Shown one piece after another: positions 34,727 to 43,700 of a DNA stretch of 64,000 bases; within the stretch, counting starts at the first letter, position 1; every line of letters starts with the position of its first letter. The position numbers were made by a program, and so were the translations under genes. This stretch comes from Urbifossiella sp043733485. GTDB lineage: Bacteria > Planctomycetota > Planctomycetia > Gemmatales > Gemmataceae. Location: NCBI GenBank assembly GCA_043733485.1, contig JAYTGN010000083.1, forward strand, positions 12,398 through 76,397, written 5' to 3'. The notes under the pieces are model-generated. The model was not told the DNA's origin. It saw only the letters and a program-made list of their open reading frames with translations, and ran no database searches.

Positions 34727-36238
34727 ATGTCTGAGCCCTTGAACGCCGATCAGCCCGCCCCAGATGCCAACCCGAAACCCGTCGCTGACGCGTCCGGCTC
34801 CTCGGCACCCGTTCTGTCGCCGATGGTCAAACCGCCACCGTCGCCGTTGGATCGCGCGCCGGCACCCGGTGCCCGACGACCCGGCGGAGCCGATCGGCCC
34901 TTCCCCCAAAACAAGTTCCCCAAGGGCGACCGACCGTCGAACCCCGGCGGCAAACCCCAATCGCTGGACAAGACGGACTTCGTCGGTGCGAAGCCGAACA
35001 ACCGCGAACTCGACAAGCTCATCGAAGACGAAATGAACCAGGCCATGGCCGGGTTCGACGTGACGAAGACGACCGATGCCGAGCCGAAGCCCGCGACACC
35101 GAGCAAGCCCGGCCGCAAGAAGGGCATCATCGTCGGCATCCACGGTAAGGACGTGTTCGTCGAGGTACCCGGCGGTCGTTCCCAAGGCGTGCTGCCCATC
35201 ATGCAGTTCGAATCGGCACCGCCCAAAATCGGCGACACCGTCGAGTTCGAAATCGAACGCTACGACTCCGCCAACGGGCTGCTCGTGCTCACCCGCGAAG
35301 GCTCGATGCAGATCATTCACGACTGGTCCGCCGTCGCCTACGGCCAGTTCGTCGAGGTCAAAGTCACGGGGATGAACAAGGCCAAGACCGGCCTCACCAT
35401 CGAGTTCAACGGCATCCGCGGCTTCCTCCCCGCCAGCCAACTCGACCTCTACCGCGTCGAGAACATCGAACAGTTTGTGAACCAGAAGATCAAGGTGATG
35501 GTCGCGGAGGTGAACCCCGAGGAGAAGAATTTGATCGTGAGCCGGCGTGCCGTGATGGAACGCGAGCGGGCGATCAAGGCCGAGGAGTTCTGGAAGACCG
35601 CGGCCGAGGGGCAGGTGAAGACGGGCATCGTGCGCTCCGTAAAGCCGTTCGGCGTCTTCGTCGATCTCGGCGGCGCGGACGGCCTGCTTCCCGTTTCCGA
35701 AATCTCGTGGCAGCGCGTCGACGATCCCAACTCGCTCTTCAAGATCGGCGACTCGGTCGAGGTGAAGATCAACCGCATCGACACCGAGACCCGCAAGATC
35801 AGCTTGAGTTTGAAGGCGATGATCCGCAGCCCTTGGGACGATTTCGCGGAGCACACCAAGACCGGCGCGCGAGTCGAGGGCAAGGTCACCCGGATCGCGG
35901 ACTTCGGTGCCTTCGTGGAACTCGAGCCCGGCATCGAGGGGCTGATTCACGTTTCGGAACTCTCGACGCAGCGCGTGCGGCGGGTTCGCGACGTGGTCTC
36001 CGAAGGGCAGATGGTGAGCGTGGAAATCCTGAGCGTGGACCCCGAGGCTCGGCGGATCGGGCTGAGTTTGAAGACGATCGCACGGGCCCAGGAAGAAGCC
36101 GAGGAAGAGGCGGAGGAAGCGGAACGCCGCGGCGACATCACCGCGGCGGATGAACTGCTTGCGAGCCGCCCGGTAAACCCGAACCTCCGCGGAGGCATCG
36201 GTGGAGCCGAGGCCTTCGACTTCAGTAAACCGCAGTGA
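34727..36238 (+). CDS. Four-domain S1 RNA-binding protein (ribosomal protein S1-like)
   Basis: 503 residues from the ATG at 34727 with GGAGG upstream; the very long upstream open frame is antisense to the enolase gene and is rejected. The first ~125 residues are Pro/Ala-rich and disordered. Four S1 domains follow at about 132-195, 205-277, 295-365 and 381-452, the last two with canonical cores (GIVRSVKPFGVFVDLGGADG, GKVTRIADFGAFVELEPG, and IGLSLK at the end). The C-terminal tail is acidic (EEAEEEAEEAERRGD). It probably binds mRNA and aids translation initiation as S1 does. E. coli S1 has six domains, so this may be the planctomycete form or an additional S1-like protein. Confidence 0.9.
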   Translation: MSEPLNADQPAPDANPKPVADASGSSAPVLSPMVKPPPSPLDRAPAPGARRPGGADRPFPQNKFPKGDRPSNPGGKPQSLDKTDFVGAKPNNRELDKLIEDEMNQAMAGFDVTKTTDAEPKPATPSKPGRKKGIIVGIHGKDVFVEVPGGRSQGVLPIMQFESAPPKIGDTVEFEIERYDSANGLLVLTREGSMQIIHDWSAVAYGQFVEVKVTGMNKAKTGLTIEFNGIRGFLPASQLDLYRVENIEQFVNQKIKVMVAEVNPEEKNLIVSRRAVMERERAIKAEEFWKTAAEGQVKTGIVRSVKPFGVFVDLGGADGLLPVSEISWQRVDDPNSLFKIGDSVEVKINRIDTETRKISLSLKAMIRSPWDDFAEHTKTGARVEGKVTRIADFGAFVELEPGIEGLIHVSELSTQRVRRVRDVVSEGQMVSVEILSVDPEARRIGLSLKTIARAQEEAEEEAEEAERRGDITAADELLASRPVNPNLRGGIGGAEAFDFSKPQ

Positions 36239-36252
36239 ATGGAAGATGGGTT

Positions 36253-36368
36253 CTGGGTGGAACCGGCTTCCAGCCGGTTCTGGGTGGTTCAGGCTTTTAG
36301 ACGGAACACTCAGGTCTCATTTGGAGACTACATAGATGCTGCACCGGCTGGAAGCCGGTTCCACCCAG
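36253..36368. repeat. 26-bp perfect inverted repeat before the thioredoxin-like gene
   Basis: Arms 36253-36278 and 36343-36368 are perfect complements separated by 64 bp, and each arm contains an inner palindrome (ACCGGCTTCCAGCCGGT). It ends 17 bp before the ATG at 36386, so an open frame running through it is not part of the protein. Confidence 0.85.
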
Positions 36369-36385
36369 ATCTGATGAGACTAAGT

Positions 36386-36946
36386 ATGAACTTGTTCGCG
36401 AAGTTCGCCGACGCCTTGCCGCTCCCCGCGTTCCTCAGTCGGTACGGATCGGCCACGGATCAATCGCGGTGGACGAACGCAGTCGCGGCCACGCAACTCA
36501 CCGATTCTCAGAAGCAACTTCTCGCCCCGTTCAGACGCGAAACGAACGTGCTGGTACTCGCCGGTGCCTGGTGCGGCGACTGCGTGTCCCAGTGCCCCGT
36601 CTTCGAGCGGATCGCCGAGGCGGCACCGTGTATCAAGGTGCGTTACCTCGACCGCGATGAACACGCGGACGCTCAGAAGCAACTTCAGGTGAACGGCGGC
36701 GACCGCGTCCCGGTCGCGGTCTTCTTTTCCGAGGACGGCTTCGAAGTGAGTCGCTACGGTGAGCGAACTCTCGCAAAGTACCGTTCGCTTGCGGCTCAAC
36801 TCAGCGGCGAAACCTGCGCCACCGGCCTCGTGAAAGGCTCCGACCCGCTTCAGGTTCAAATCGTGCAAGATTGGCTGAACGAGTTCGAGCGCGTGCAGTG
36901 GATACTGCGGCTCTCCCCGCGACTGCGGCGGAAGCACGGGGACTGA
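36386..36946 (+). CDS. Thioredoxin-like protein
   Basis: 186 residues from the ATG at 36386 (36374 is an alternative); the longer frame upstream is palindromic repeat. VLVLAGAWCGDCVSQCPVFERI is a thioredoxin strand-helix with WCGDC active site, followed by KVRYLDRDEHADAQKQLQVNGGDRVPVAVFF with the conserved cis-Pro before the strand. The form fits the family of thioredoxin-like proteins with an N-terminal helical extension. No signal peptide is evident, so a cytoplasmic redox role is likely. It precedes a small hypothetical gene by 21 bp. Confidence 0.88.
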   Translation: MNLFAKFADALPLPAFLSRYGSATDQSRWTNAVAATQLTDSQKQLLAPFRRETNVLVLAGAWCGDCVSQCPVFERIAEAAPCIKVRYLDRDEHADAQKQLQVNGGDRVPVAVFFSEDGFEVSRYGERTLAKYRSLAAQLSGETCATGLVKGSDPLQVQIVQDWLNEFERVQWILRLSPRLRRKHGD

Positions 36947-36967
36947 GTCACTCGTCGGAGGAACGTC

Positions 36968-37294
36968 GTGGTGAAGAAGTTGACCCCGACCCAAGTGGCT
37001 GCGTTGCTGGCCAACTTTTTTCTCCGCAACGGGTACGTCCGGCGCATCGATGCGGTTCGTCGAACGGAGGAAGGGCAACAGTATAAGAAAGGTGCGGAAA
37101 TCCGGCTCGTGGCCGAAACGGAAGACGAGTTGAAGCTCATCCGCCAATTGCTGATCCGGGCAGGGTTCAAGTTGGCGGAGCCGTTCGTCAAGGCGAATCA
37201 GTGGCGGCAGCCAATTTACGGCATCGCTGAAGTGGCTCGATTCTTGAGTCTGATCGAGTGGATCGAAAAGAAGCGCGACCCCACGGTCGAATGA
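36968..37294 (+). CDS. Small conserved-looking protein, function unknown
   Basis: 108 residues, GTG start preceded by GGAGGAACGTC, a strong Shine-Dalgarno. It is predicted to be compact alpha/beta (LTPTQVAALLANFFLRNGYVRRIDAVRRTEEG, then EIRLVAETEDELKLIRQLLIRAGFKLAEPF). No domain was recognised. The spacing after the thioredoxin-like gene suggests cotranscription. Confidence 0.75.
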   Translation: MVKKLTPTQVAALLANFFLRNGYVRRIDAVRRTEEGQQYKKGAEIRLVAETEDELKLIRQLLIRAGFKLAEPFVKANQWRQPIYGIAEVARFLSLIEWIEKKRDPTVE

Positions 37295-37321
37295 ACATCG
37301 CACCGCATTTCGACTCGCCGC

Positions 37322-37351
37322 TTGTGAAAGAAGCGACTTGCTGGCTATAAT
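37322..37351 (+). promoter_or_regulatory. Sigma70-like promoter of the PAS-GAF-receiver gene
   Basis: TTGTGA (37322-37327), 18-bp spacer, perfect TATAAT (37346-37351). The expected start near 37358 gives a leader of about 32 bases before the GTG at 37390. Confidence 0.65.
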
Positions 37352-37389
37352 GCCGTACACCCTAAAAAGACGATCTTCGCGGAGGCCAC

Positions 37390-39198
37390 GTGGACGCCGG
37401 TCGCCCCCGTTTGCTTTTGATCGGCCCGACGCCGGGCCAGATGAACGAAACTGTATCGGCCGCCGATCTCGTTTCCGTATCCACCGATCCGACTGAAGTT
37501 GCGCGGTTGCTCCGCGAGGGCGACTTCAACGCCGTACTCGCATGTCCCGAAGTCATGTCCGAGTTGCTCGATCGCTTTCGCCGCGACGAACTCATCGTCG
37601 GCAACATCGACAAAGGCCTTGCGGTTCTCGATCCCGCCGGCACGATCACCTGGGCGAACGCGGCCTTCTCGAAAAGCACCGGCTCCGCAGAAGACCCCGT
37701 GGGCAAACCGTTCCTCTCGGTACTCGGCGGCCGTCCGATCACATCGGTCGAACGGATCGAAGGAAAGCCGAACCACCTCACTTCCACGCAACCGGCCGAT
37801 CCGCTAGAACCCGCCCGCCAAGGTCGCCCCACTTCTCTTCGCCTCCACTGCCCCGCCAACACCGATCAGCCGTTTCTCGAAGTCGACGTCCGGCCCGTCT
37901 GCGGCCCCGACGGCTTGGCCACTCGGCTCATCGCTCTGGTTCGCGACATTAGCCCCGAAGTCGTTCAGCAGCAAAAGTTGGATGCACTCCACACGGCCGG
38001 CCGCGAACTGGCCGGGCTCGATCCCGATCTCCTCTCGGAAATGAACCCCTCGAGCCGAGCCGAACTCCTCAAGCAAAACCTCCGCCGCAGCATCCACGAT
38101 CTGCTGCACTACGACACGATCGAAGTGCGGGTGTTGAATCGCCGCACCGGCGAGATGATGCCGCTGTTGGCGGACGGCATGACCATCGACGCGGCCAAAC
38201 GCGTACTCTACGCGCGACCCACGGGCAACGGCGTCACCGGGTACGTCGCGTTCACGGGGGAAAGTTACCTCTGTGCCGATGCAAGCGAAGACCCGCACTA
38301 TATCGAGGGCGCGGCGGGTGCCCGCAGTTCCATGACCGTGCCGCTCAAGGTTCAAGACGAAGTGATCGGAACGTTGAACGTCGAAAGCCCGCGGCCCAAC
38401 GGCTTCGGCCCCGACGATCTACAGTTCACGGAACTCTTCAGTAAGGAAGTCGCAGCCGCACTCCGCACGCTGGACTTGCTCAGCGCTCAGCAGGAATGCA
38501 CGGTGTCGCAGTCGATCGAAGCCGTGAATCGGGAAATCGCATTGCCCATCGACGAGGTCCTGGCCAGCGCGAGCGTGCTGATTGGGAAAGTCTCCGCCGA
38601 TCCGGAGACGGCGGCTCACTTGCGGATCATCCTGAACAGTGCGCGAGCAGTGAAAGATTGCGTCTCGCGCGTGGGCCGCGCGATGGCACCTCCGCTGGCC
38701 CCTGCATCGGATGGGCGAGCGCCGAGTTCGCCGCGGTCGAGCGGCATCCATCCTGTCGTCGTGAGAAACGAGAACGCGAACGATTCTGCCATCGCCCTGC
38801 CCGAAGGTGATAATCCGCTCGACGGCCGTCGCGTACTCGTGGTGGATACCGACGAACGCGTTCGACGCCAAGCGCATATCTTGCTCAAGCGATTGGGAGC
38901 TACGACCGAGACAGCCTCCACCGCGATGGCCGGACTCGCGATGGCAACCGACAACCGGTACGACGCGATCTTCCTCGATGTCAAGCCGCCGGACATGGGC
39001 GGCTACGAGTGCTTTCGCCGCTTCAAGGCCGCGACGCCGCTGTCCACGCTCGCCCTCTCGACGGGCTTCGGCTACGACCTCGCCCATTCCATCGTGAAGG
39101 CCCGCCAAGACGGCCTCCGCTACGTGCTGTTCAAGCCTTTTCGCGAAGAGCAAGTCGTCAATGCGGTGCTCGATGCCGCAGCACCTCGTCCAGCCTGA
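37390..39198 (+). CDS. PAS-GAF-receiver signalling protein with degenerate histidine-kinase dimerisation domain
   Basis: 602 residues; GTG with GGAGG four bases upstream. Residues 1-65 resemble a degenerate receiver strand-helix unit. A PAS domain covers ~70-190 (LDPAGTITWANAAF). A GAF domain covers ~213-362 (ADGMTIDAAKRVLYARPTGNG, SMTVPLKVQDEVIGTLNVES). At ~375-432 a helix pair resembles a HisKA dimerisation domain, but the phospho-acceptor position reads NREIALP where kinases have SHELRTP, so His is replaced by Arg381. No HATPase domain is present. A complete receiver follows at ~479-600 with acidic pocket DTDE, phospho-acceptor Asp530 (FLDVKPPDM) and Lys582 (FKPF). It probably receives phosphate from another kinase and relays it through dimer changes. 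Confidence 0.88.
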   Translation: MDAGRPRLLLIGPTPGQMNETVSAADLVSVSTDPTEVARLLREGDFNAVLACPEVMSELLDRFRRDELIVGNIDKGLAVLDPAGTITWANAAFSKSTGSAEDPVGKPFLSVLGGRPITSVERIEGKPNHLTSTQPADPLEPARQGRPTSLRLHCPANTDQPFLEVDVRPVCGPDGLATRLIALVRDISPEVVQQQKLDALHTAGRELAGLDPDLLSEMNPSSRAELLKQNLRRSIHDLLHYDTIEVRVLNRRTGEMMPLLADGMTIDAAKRVLYARPTGNGVTGYVAFTGESYLCADASEDPHYIEGAAGARSSMTVPLKVQDEVIGTLNVESPRPNGFGPDDLQFTELFSKEVAAALRTLDLLSAQQECTVSQSIEAVNREIALPIDEVLASASVLIGKVSADPETAAHLRIILNSARAVKDCVSRVGRAMAPPLAPASDGRAPSSPRSSGIHPVVVRNENANDSAIALPEGDNPLDGRRVLVVDTDERVRRQAHILLKRLGATTETASTAMAGLAMATDNRYDAIFLDVKPPDMGGYECFRRFKAATPLSTLALSTGFGYDLAHSIVKARQDGLRYVLFKPFREEQVVNAVLDAAAPRPA

Positions 39199-39207
39199 GA
39201 CCTCTCA

Positions 39208-39432
39208 TTACGACATCGGTTCGACGGGGCCTAACGGCGAATCATGCGGCGGGGCCGGCGTCGTCGAAGGTTCCGGATGCACTGGGTCCGGCGTCATCGG
39301 TTTCTGAGGCCTCGGTGGCTGAGGCTCGTTCGGGGCCGCAGGCGGCACGATGTCCGGCACGTCCAAATTGGGTATCGTCGGGCCGACCGGATCGTAAATG
39401 TCTGGTCCGGGCGGCGGGGGAGTTGGCAACAT
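39208..39432 (-). CDS. Small proline-rich protein
   Basis: 74 residues from the ATG at 39430-39432, which has AGGAG seven bases upstream; an upstream in-frame ATG at 39462 lacks a site. More than a third of residues are Pro (MLPTPPPPGPDIYDPVGPTI). There is no signal peptide or known domain. It could be a small secreted or linker peptide. It ends 9 bp from the convergent signalling gene. Base composition alone could create such a frame, so this is tentative. Confidence 0.5.
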   Translation of the reverse strand: MLPTPPPPGPDIYDPVGPTIPNLDVPDIVPPAAPNEPQPPRPQKPMTPDPVHPEPSTTPAPPHDSPLGPVEPMS

Positions 39433-39582
39433 CGGTTTGCTCCTGGTGACATCGATATCCACCGCCCATGAAGCAATCCGGATGCCGGGAACAGCCTCGA
39501 TTAAAATTGGGCGCGCCGATTGCTTCGACGGCCCGCATCGTGCGACTCACACCCTGATCCTCCTCACCATTCGCTACCCACC

Positions 39583-40689
39583 ATGAAAGTCTTTCGCTGC
39601 GACCACTGCATGAATCTGGTCTTCTTCGAGAATTTCCAGTGCGTTCACTGCGGTCACCAACTCGCTTACCTCCCGGACCTCAATGTCATTGGCTCGTTGG
39701 ATCCTGCCGGTACGGGGCTCTGGACTTCACCGATTCCGCGAGCCGAAACGCGCGAGTACCGCCTCTGCGAGAACTTCACCGCGCACAACACGTGCAACTG
39801 GGCCGTCCCCGCTGCGGAAGACGCCTCGCACTGCCTTTCGTGTCGGCTGACGAGCCTCATTCCCGATCTCGCGATACCGGGCCATCGGGAAGCGTGGTAC
39901 AAACTCGAGGTCGCGAAGCGGCGGATGGTCTACACGCTGGCCGCACTCGGGCTCCCGCTGGTAAATAAAACCGATGACCCCGTTCGCGGCTTGTCGTTCG
40001 AGTTCAAAGCCGACCCAACTGCCGAGGAGAAGGCGGCGGGCATCGAACCCGTGATGACCGGACACGCCGATGGTGTGATCACGATCAACATCGCCGAGGC
40101 GGATGAAGTGGAACGGGAGAAGCGGCGCATTCAGATGCACGAACCTTACCGCACGCTGCTCGGCCACTTTCGCCACGAGGTCGGCCACTACTACTGGGAC
40201 CTGCTGATTCGCGACGACGAACCGCGCCTGTCGGCCTTCCGCGAACGCTTCGGCGACGAGCGCGCGGACTACTCGGAATCCTTGAGCAAACACTACCGCG
40301 ATGGCCCCGCCGCCGACTGGCAGGATCGCTTCGTGACGACGTATGCGACGGCGCATCCCTGGGAAGACTGGGCCGAGACGTGGGCCCACTACCTCCACAT
40401 CTCCGACACTCTCGAGATGGCGGTCGATTCCGGCTTGACCTTGAAGCCGCGCGAAATGGATCGACCTCAATTGAAGGCTTCCGCGCTTCCCACGAAAGTC
40501 AAAGGCCGCCCGTTCGAGCAACTGGTCGAGAAATGGTTGCCGCTCACGTACGTGCTGAACAATTTAAACCGAGGGCTCGGCTTACCGGATGCCTATCCCT
40601 TCGTCTTGTCCGTCCCCGCCATTCAGAAATTGAAATTCATCCACGAGACCATCGCGGCCGGCGAGACTCTCTCCCCCACGATCCGTTAG
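39583..40689 (+). CDS. Putative zinc-binding metallopeptidase with zinc ribbon
   Basis: 368 residues from the ATG at 39583; no clear Shine-Dalgarno precedes it. The N-terminus MKVFRCDHCMNLVFFENFQC followed by VHCG is a CxxC...CxxC zinc ribbon; a second Cys set (CENFTAHNTCNW, CLSCR) lies near residues 62-90. The centre has HFRHEVGHYYWD, an HExxH zinc site, followed by YATAHPWEDWAETWAHYLH with a conserved Glu/His region. This matches the putative zinc-binding peptidase (PF15887-type) family, whose substrate is unknown. The gene is intact; its stop is covered by a hairpin. Confidence 0.88.
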   Translation: MKVFRCDHCMNLVFFENFQCVHCGHQLAYLPDLNVIGSLDPAGTGLWTSPIPRAETREYRLCENFTAHNTCNWAVPAAEDASHCLSCRLTSLIPDLAIPGHREAWYKLEVAKRRMVYTLAALGLPLVNKTDDPVRGLSFEFKADPTAEEKAAGIEPVMTGHADGVITINIAEADEVEREKRRIQMHEPYRTLLGHFRHEVGHYYWDLLIRDDEPRLSAFRERFGDERADYSESLSKHYRDGPAADWQDRFVTTYATAHPWEDWAETWAHYLHISDTLEMAVDSGLTLKPREMDRPQLKASALPTKVKGRPFEQLVEKWLPLTYVLNNLNRGLGLPDAYPFVLSVPAIQKLKFIHETIAAGETLSPTIR

Positions 40690-40710
40690 CGAGGGGATCG
40701 AGCCCCTCGC
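40689..40710. terminator. Short hairpin at convergent 3' ends
   Basis: GCGAGGGG (40689-40696) pairs with CCCCTCGC (40703-40710), starting at the last base of the metallopeptidase stop. It lies 25 bp from the end of the giant minus-strand gene and may terminate either transcript; no T-run. Confidence 0.5.
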
Positions 40711-40735
40711 CAGGAGTGGCGCGGACGAGTACCTC

Positions 40736-43700
40736 TCAAGTTATCACGAGGTGGCCGTTGACAACGCGGAGTCGGCCGAGCGAAGCAATCATCGTGTTCA
40801 GCCCGCCCAAATCGGCGAAGACCGAATAGTCGAGGCCCGCGATCGACAGCGAACCCAGGTCGGCGAACAGGGCATCGATGACGTTCCCATCCGCGTTGTT
40901 TCCCACATTGTTGAAGTAGTAGCCGGGCGTCGTGATCGTATTGTTCTTGTTCGCAATCGCTCCCTTGGCGGCGATGATTCCCTGGTTCGAAGTGAAGGCG
41001 ATCGCGGTGCCGAGTGCGGCATCGCCGATGGTTCCACCCGAGACGAGAATCGTGTTGGCCCCGATGCCGTTGATGAGGGAGTTGCCGAGGATGCTGCCGC
41101 GGATGGCGACGGTGCCGCCGCTGAGGAGCCCGCCGAGCAGGCTGAGATCGCCGATGAAGCGACCGAGGCCAATGATCTTACCCGTGGTCGGGCTGTAATC
41201 GGTGGCGATACCGCCGACTCGCGTGGGCGAGGCGATGCTCAACAGCGTGGAGAAGGCACCGATGTCGCCTTCAACTGCGATGGTGCCGTTGATGCCTCCG
41301 TCGGCGACGACCTTACTCAGCAGATTCCCGCGGACGATGAGCCGCCCCATGATGCCGGCACCGATCGAAACCGGAGGGCGACCGTTCGCATCGGTCTGGA
41401 TCGTCGTCGAGGTCACCGCGAGCGAGCCATTGGCGGAAGTCGTGACGTAAACCCGGCCAAAGTCCGCCGAAGCCGTCGAAGCAGTGCCCGCAACCGGATC
41501 GACGCGGATTCCCGTGGTCTGAACGAGGCCCGAGATCGGCCCGTACGTACTCACGTTCCCAAAGATGCTCGGTGCCGAAAGGTCGACGATGCCGAGTACC
41601 TGATTCACGGAGGCATTGCCGAGAGCACCGGTGCTCGTAATCGAACGAGCGACGAAGAGATTGCTGACGAACGAACTGCCGTCGCCGCGGAGGTCGAGCG
41701 TCTGCACGATCGCATTGATCGTGGTCGGCGAGTAGGAATACGAACCCTGGGCGATGGCGATTAGCGCGGAGTCCGCACCGCGTGGGCGGTTCTGCCGTAC
41801 CCCGTTGTTGGCTTGGTTTTGGAAGAGGATGTTGGCGTTGTCGAAGGCATTGGAAAACTGGCCCGTTGCGAGATAGAACGTGACGTTCTGCGTCGGGAGA
41901 TCCGCGAACGGCACGCGGTACGTTTCGGTCTTAGCGGTGCTGGTCGAGCCGCCGATCGCAATCGCGGTGCCAGGCACGAGCAGGTTCTTGCCGTCTTGGG
42001 CGACGACGAGGGTGCCGGTGATCGGGTACGAGAGATTGGTGCGAAGCGTAGAACCGAACGCGACGGCCTGGATGCTCTTGGCCTGGATCGAAGCCTGCGG
42101 CGCGAAGTCGCGGATCTCGACGCCCGCCACGTCGTCGAGCGAGAGTCGCACGCCGCCCTGCAGGGTCGGCAAACCGATGAAGGCCTGAGCGCCAGAAGTG
42201 ACGCTCGTGAGCAGATCGCCTTCGACCGAAACGTTCCTCACGCCCGAGATGCCGGTCGCATCGACGCGGGCCAAGTTGAACTTCGCCACGTTGTTGTACG
42301 TCATCAGATTCAGGTCGAACTGATCGGGCACCGCGCTCACCGGATTGACGATGCGGGTCGTGAGTTGCGGGTTGTAAAGGCCGGTGCCCTGCCCTTCGTA
42401 GAAGTACTGGAAGTTCACGTAGCTCGCGCCCGACGGGCTGGGCAGATACGTCTCATCGGCGAGCGGGTACGGGTTGTTCGGAAGGTCGGCGTCGATGCGG
42501 CGAGCGATGCCGTTCTCGCGAATCTGTCCGACGACCGGGCCGTACCCGCCGTAGACACCGATTGTGCCGATCGACCCGGCGGAGACCGAGCCGGGCGTGC
42601 CACCCGCGACTCGCAGCGAGCCCAAACGGCCGAGCACGTTCAACTGGCCCGCGAGATTCTTACCTACGGTTTTCGCGTTCGGGCCCACCGTCATCGCGTC
42701 GATGTTGGACGCATTGAGGATGCTGCCCGGCGTCAGCGTGTTGGCCACGGTCACGGTCTGCAGCGTCCCCGAGCCGAAGTTCACCGTGCCGGTCACGTCG
42801 TTGCCGACGGTCGCGGTGCCGGATTCAAACTGGTACAGGTTCAAGATCGTGTTGTGGTTCGAGCCCCAGTTGCTGGTGACGCGGTCGTTGTTGGACGTTC
42901 CGGCAAAGATGGTCGTGGTGGCTGGCAAGTTCAAACCCGCGGGCACGTTCACGTTCACGGAGTTGCCGATCGGGCTCAGCGGCAGCGTCGTGCCGCCCGA
43001 GCCGAGGTAGGCGTTGAGGTTGCTCAGGCCGTTGTAGTTGAAGCCGAGCGGCCCCATGTTCAGCCCGGTGATCGTGCCGCTCGGCGCGTTGAACAGCGAA
43101 GGCGTCGGGATGGCCGTGAAGAACCCGTTCTTCGGCCCGGGGCTCGCGGTATCGTCGATGTTGAGCGTATCGTTGCCGCTGCCGAGCACGAACTCGTAGC
43201 CCTGCAGGTTGTCGGCAATGCCGCCGATCGTGGTCTGGCGACTTCCGAAGTTGAGCACGTTCGCGCCGGCACCCGTATCGAAAGTCACGGTCGAACCGGG
43301 AGCCGTGACCTGCACGTTGAAGGTGTCGTTGTCGCCTTCGCCCTGGAGCAGCACGTTCGGGGCGACGATGCCCGAGAAGATGTTCATCGTCACGCCGGTT
43401 CCCATATCCGGATCGTTGGACGCAGTGTGGGCGGGGTTGGTGTCGGCGAAGTCGCCGCGAACGATGACGCGCTGGCGGGCCAGCATCTGGGCGTCGGCCG
43501 GGAGGGTGAAGTCGTCGCCGACGAGGAGCGTGGTGACTCCGCCGGAGTGCTGAGCCGCCGCGAGGTCGTAAACGGGCGTCGTGATGCCGAAGGCGTAGGG
43601 CGTGGCCGAGCCGAGTCCCGCCGAATTATTCGAGATGTAGATGTTGAAGCTGGAGGCCCACGGCGGGAGCGTCGGGAGCGTCACGCGCGGCACGTCGCCG

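Noticed and set aside
34607..35950. Upstream extension of the enolase-superfamily frame
   Set aside because: It is antisense to the S1 gene and lacks motifs; the family N-terminus MKITEVV begins at 34606.
32939..36238. 1,099-codon frame ending with the S1 protein
   Set aside because: The first ~600 codons run through palindromic repeats and antisense to the enolase gene; the ATG at 34727 with GGAGG starts the real protein.
36239..36385. N-terminal extension of the thioredoxin-like protein
   Set aside because: It reads through the 26-bp inverted repeat; the protein family starts near 36386.
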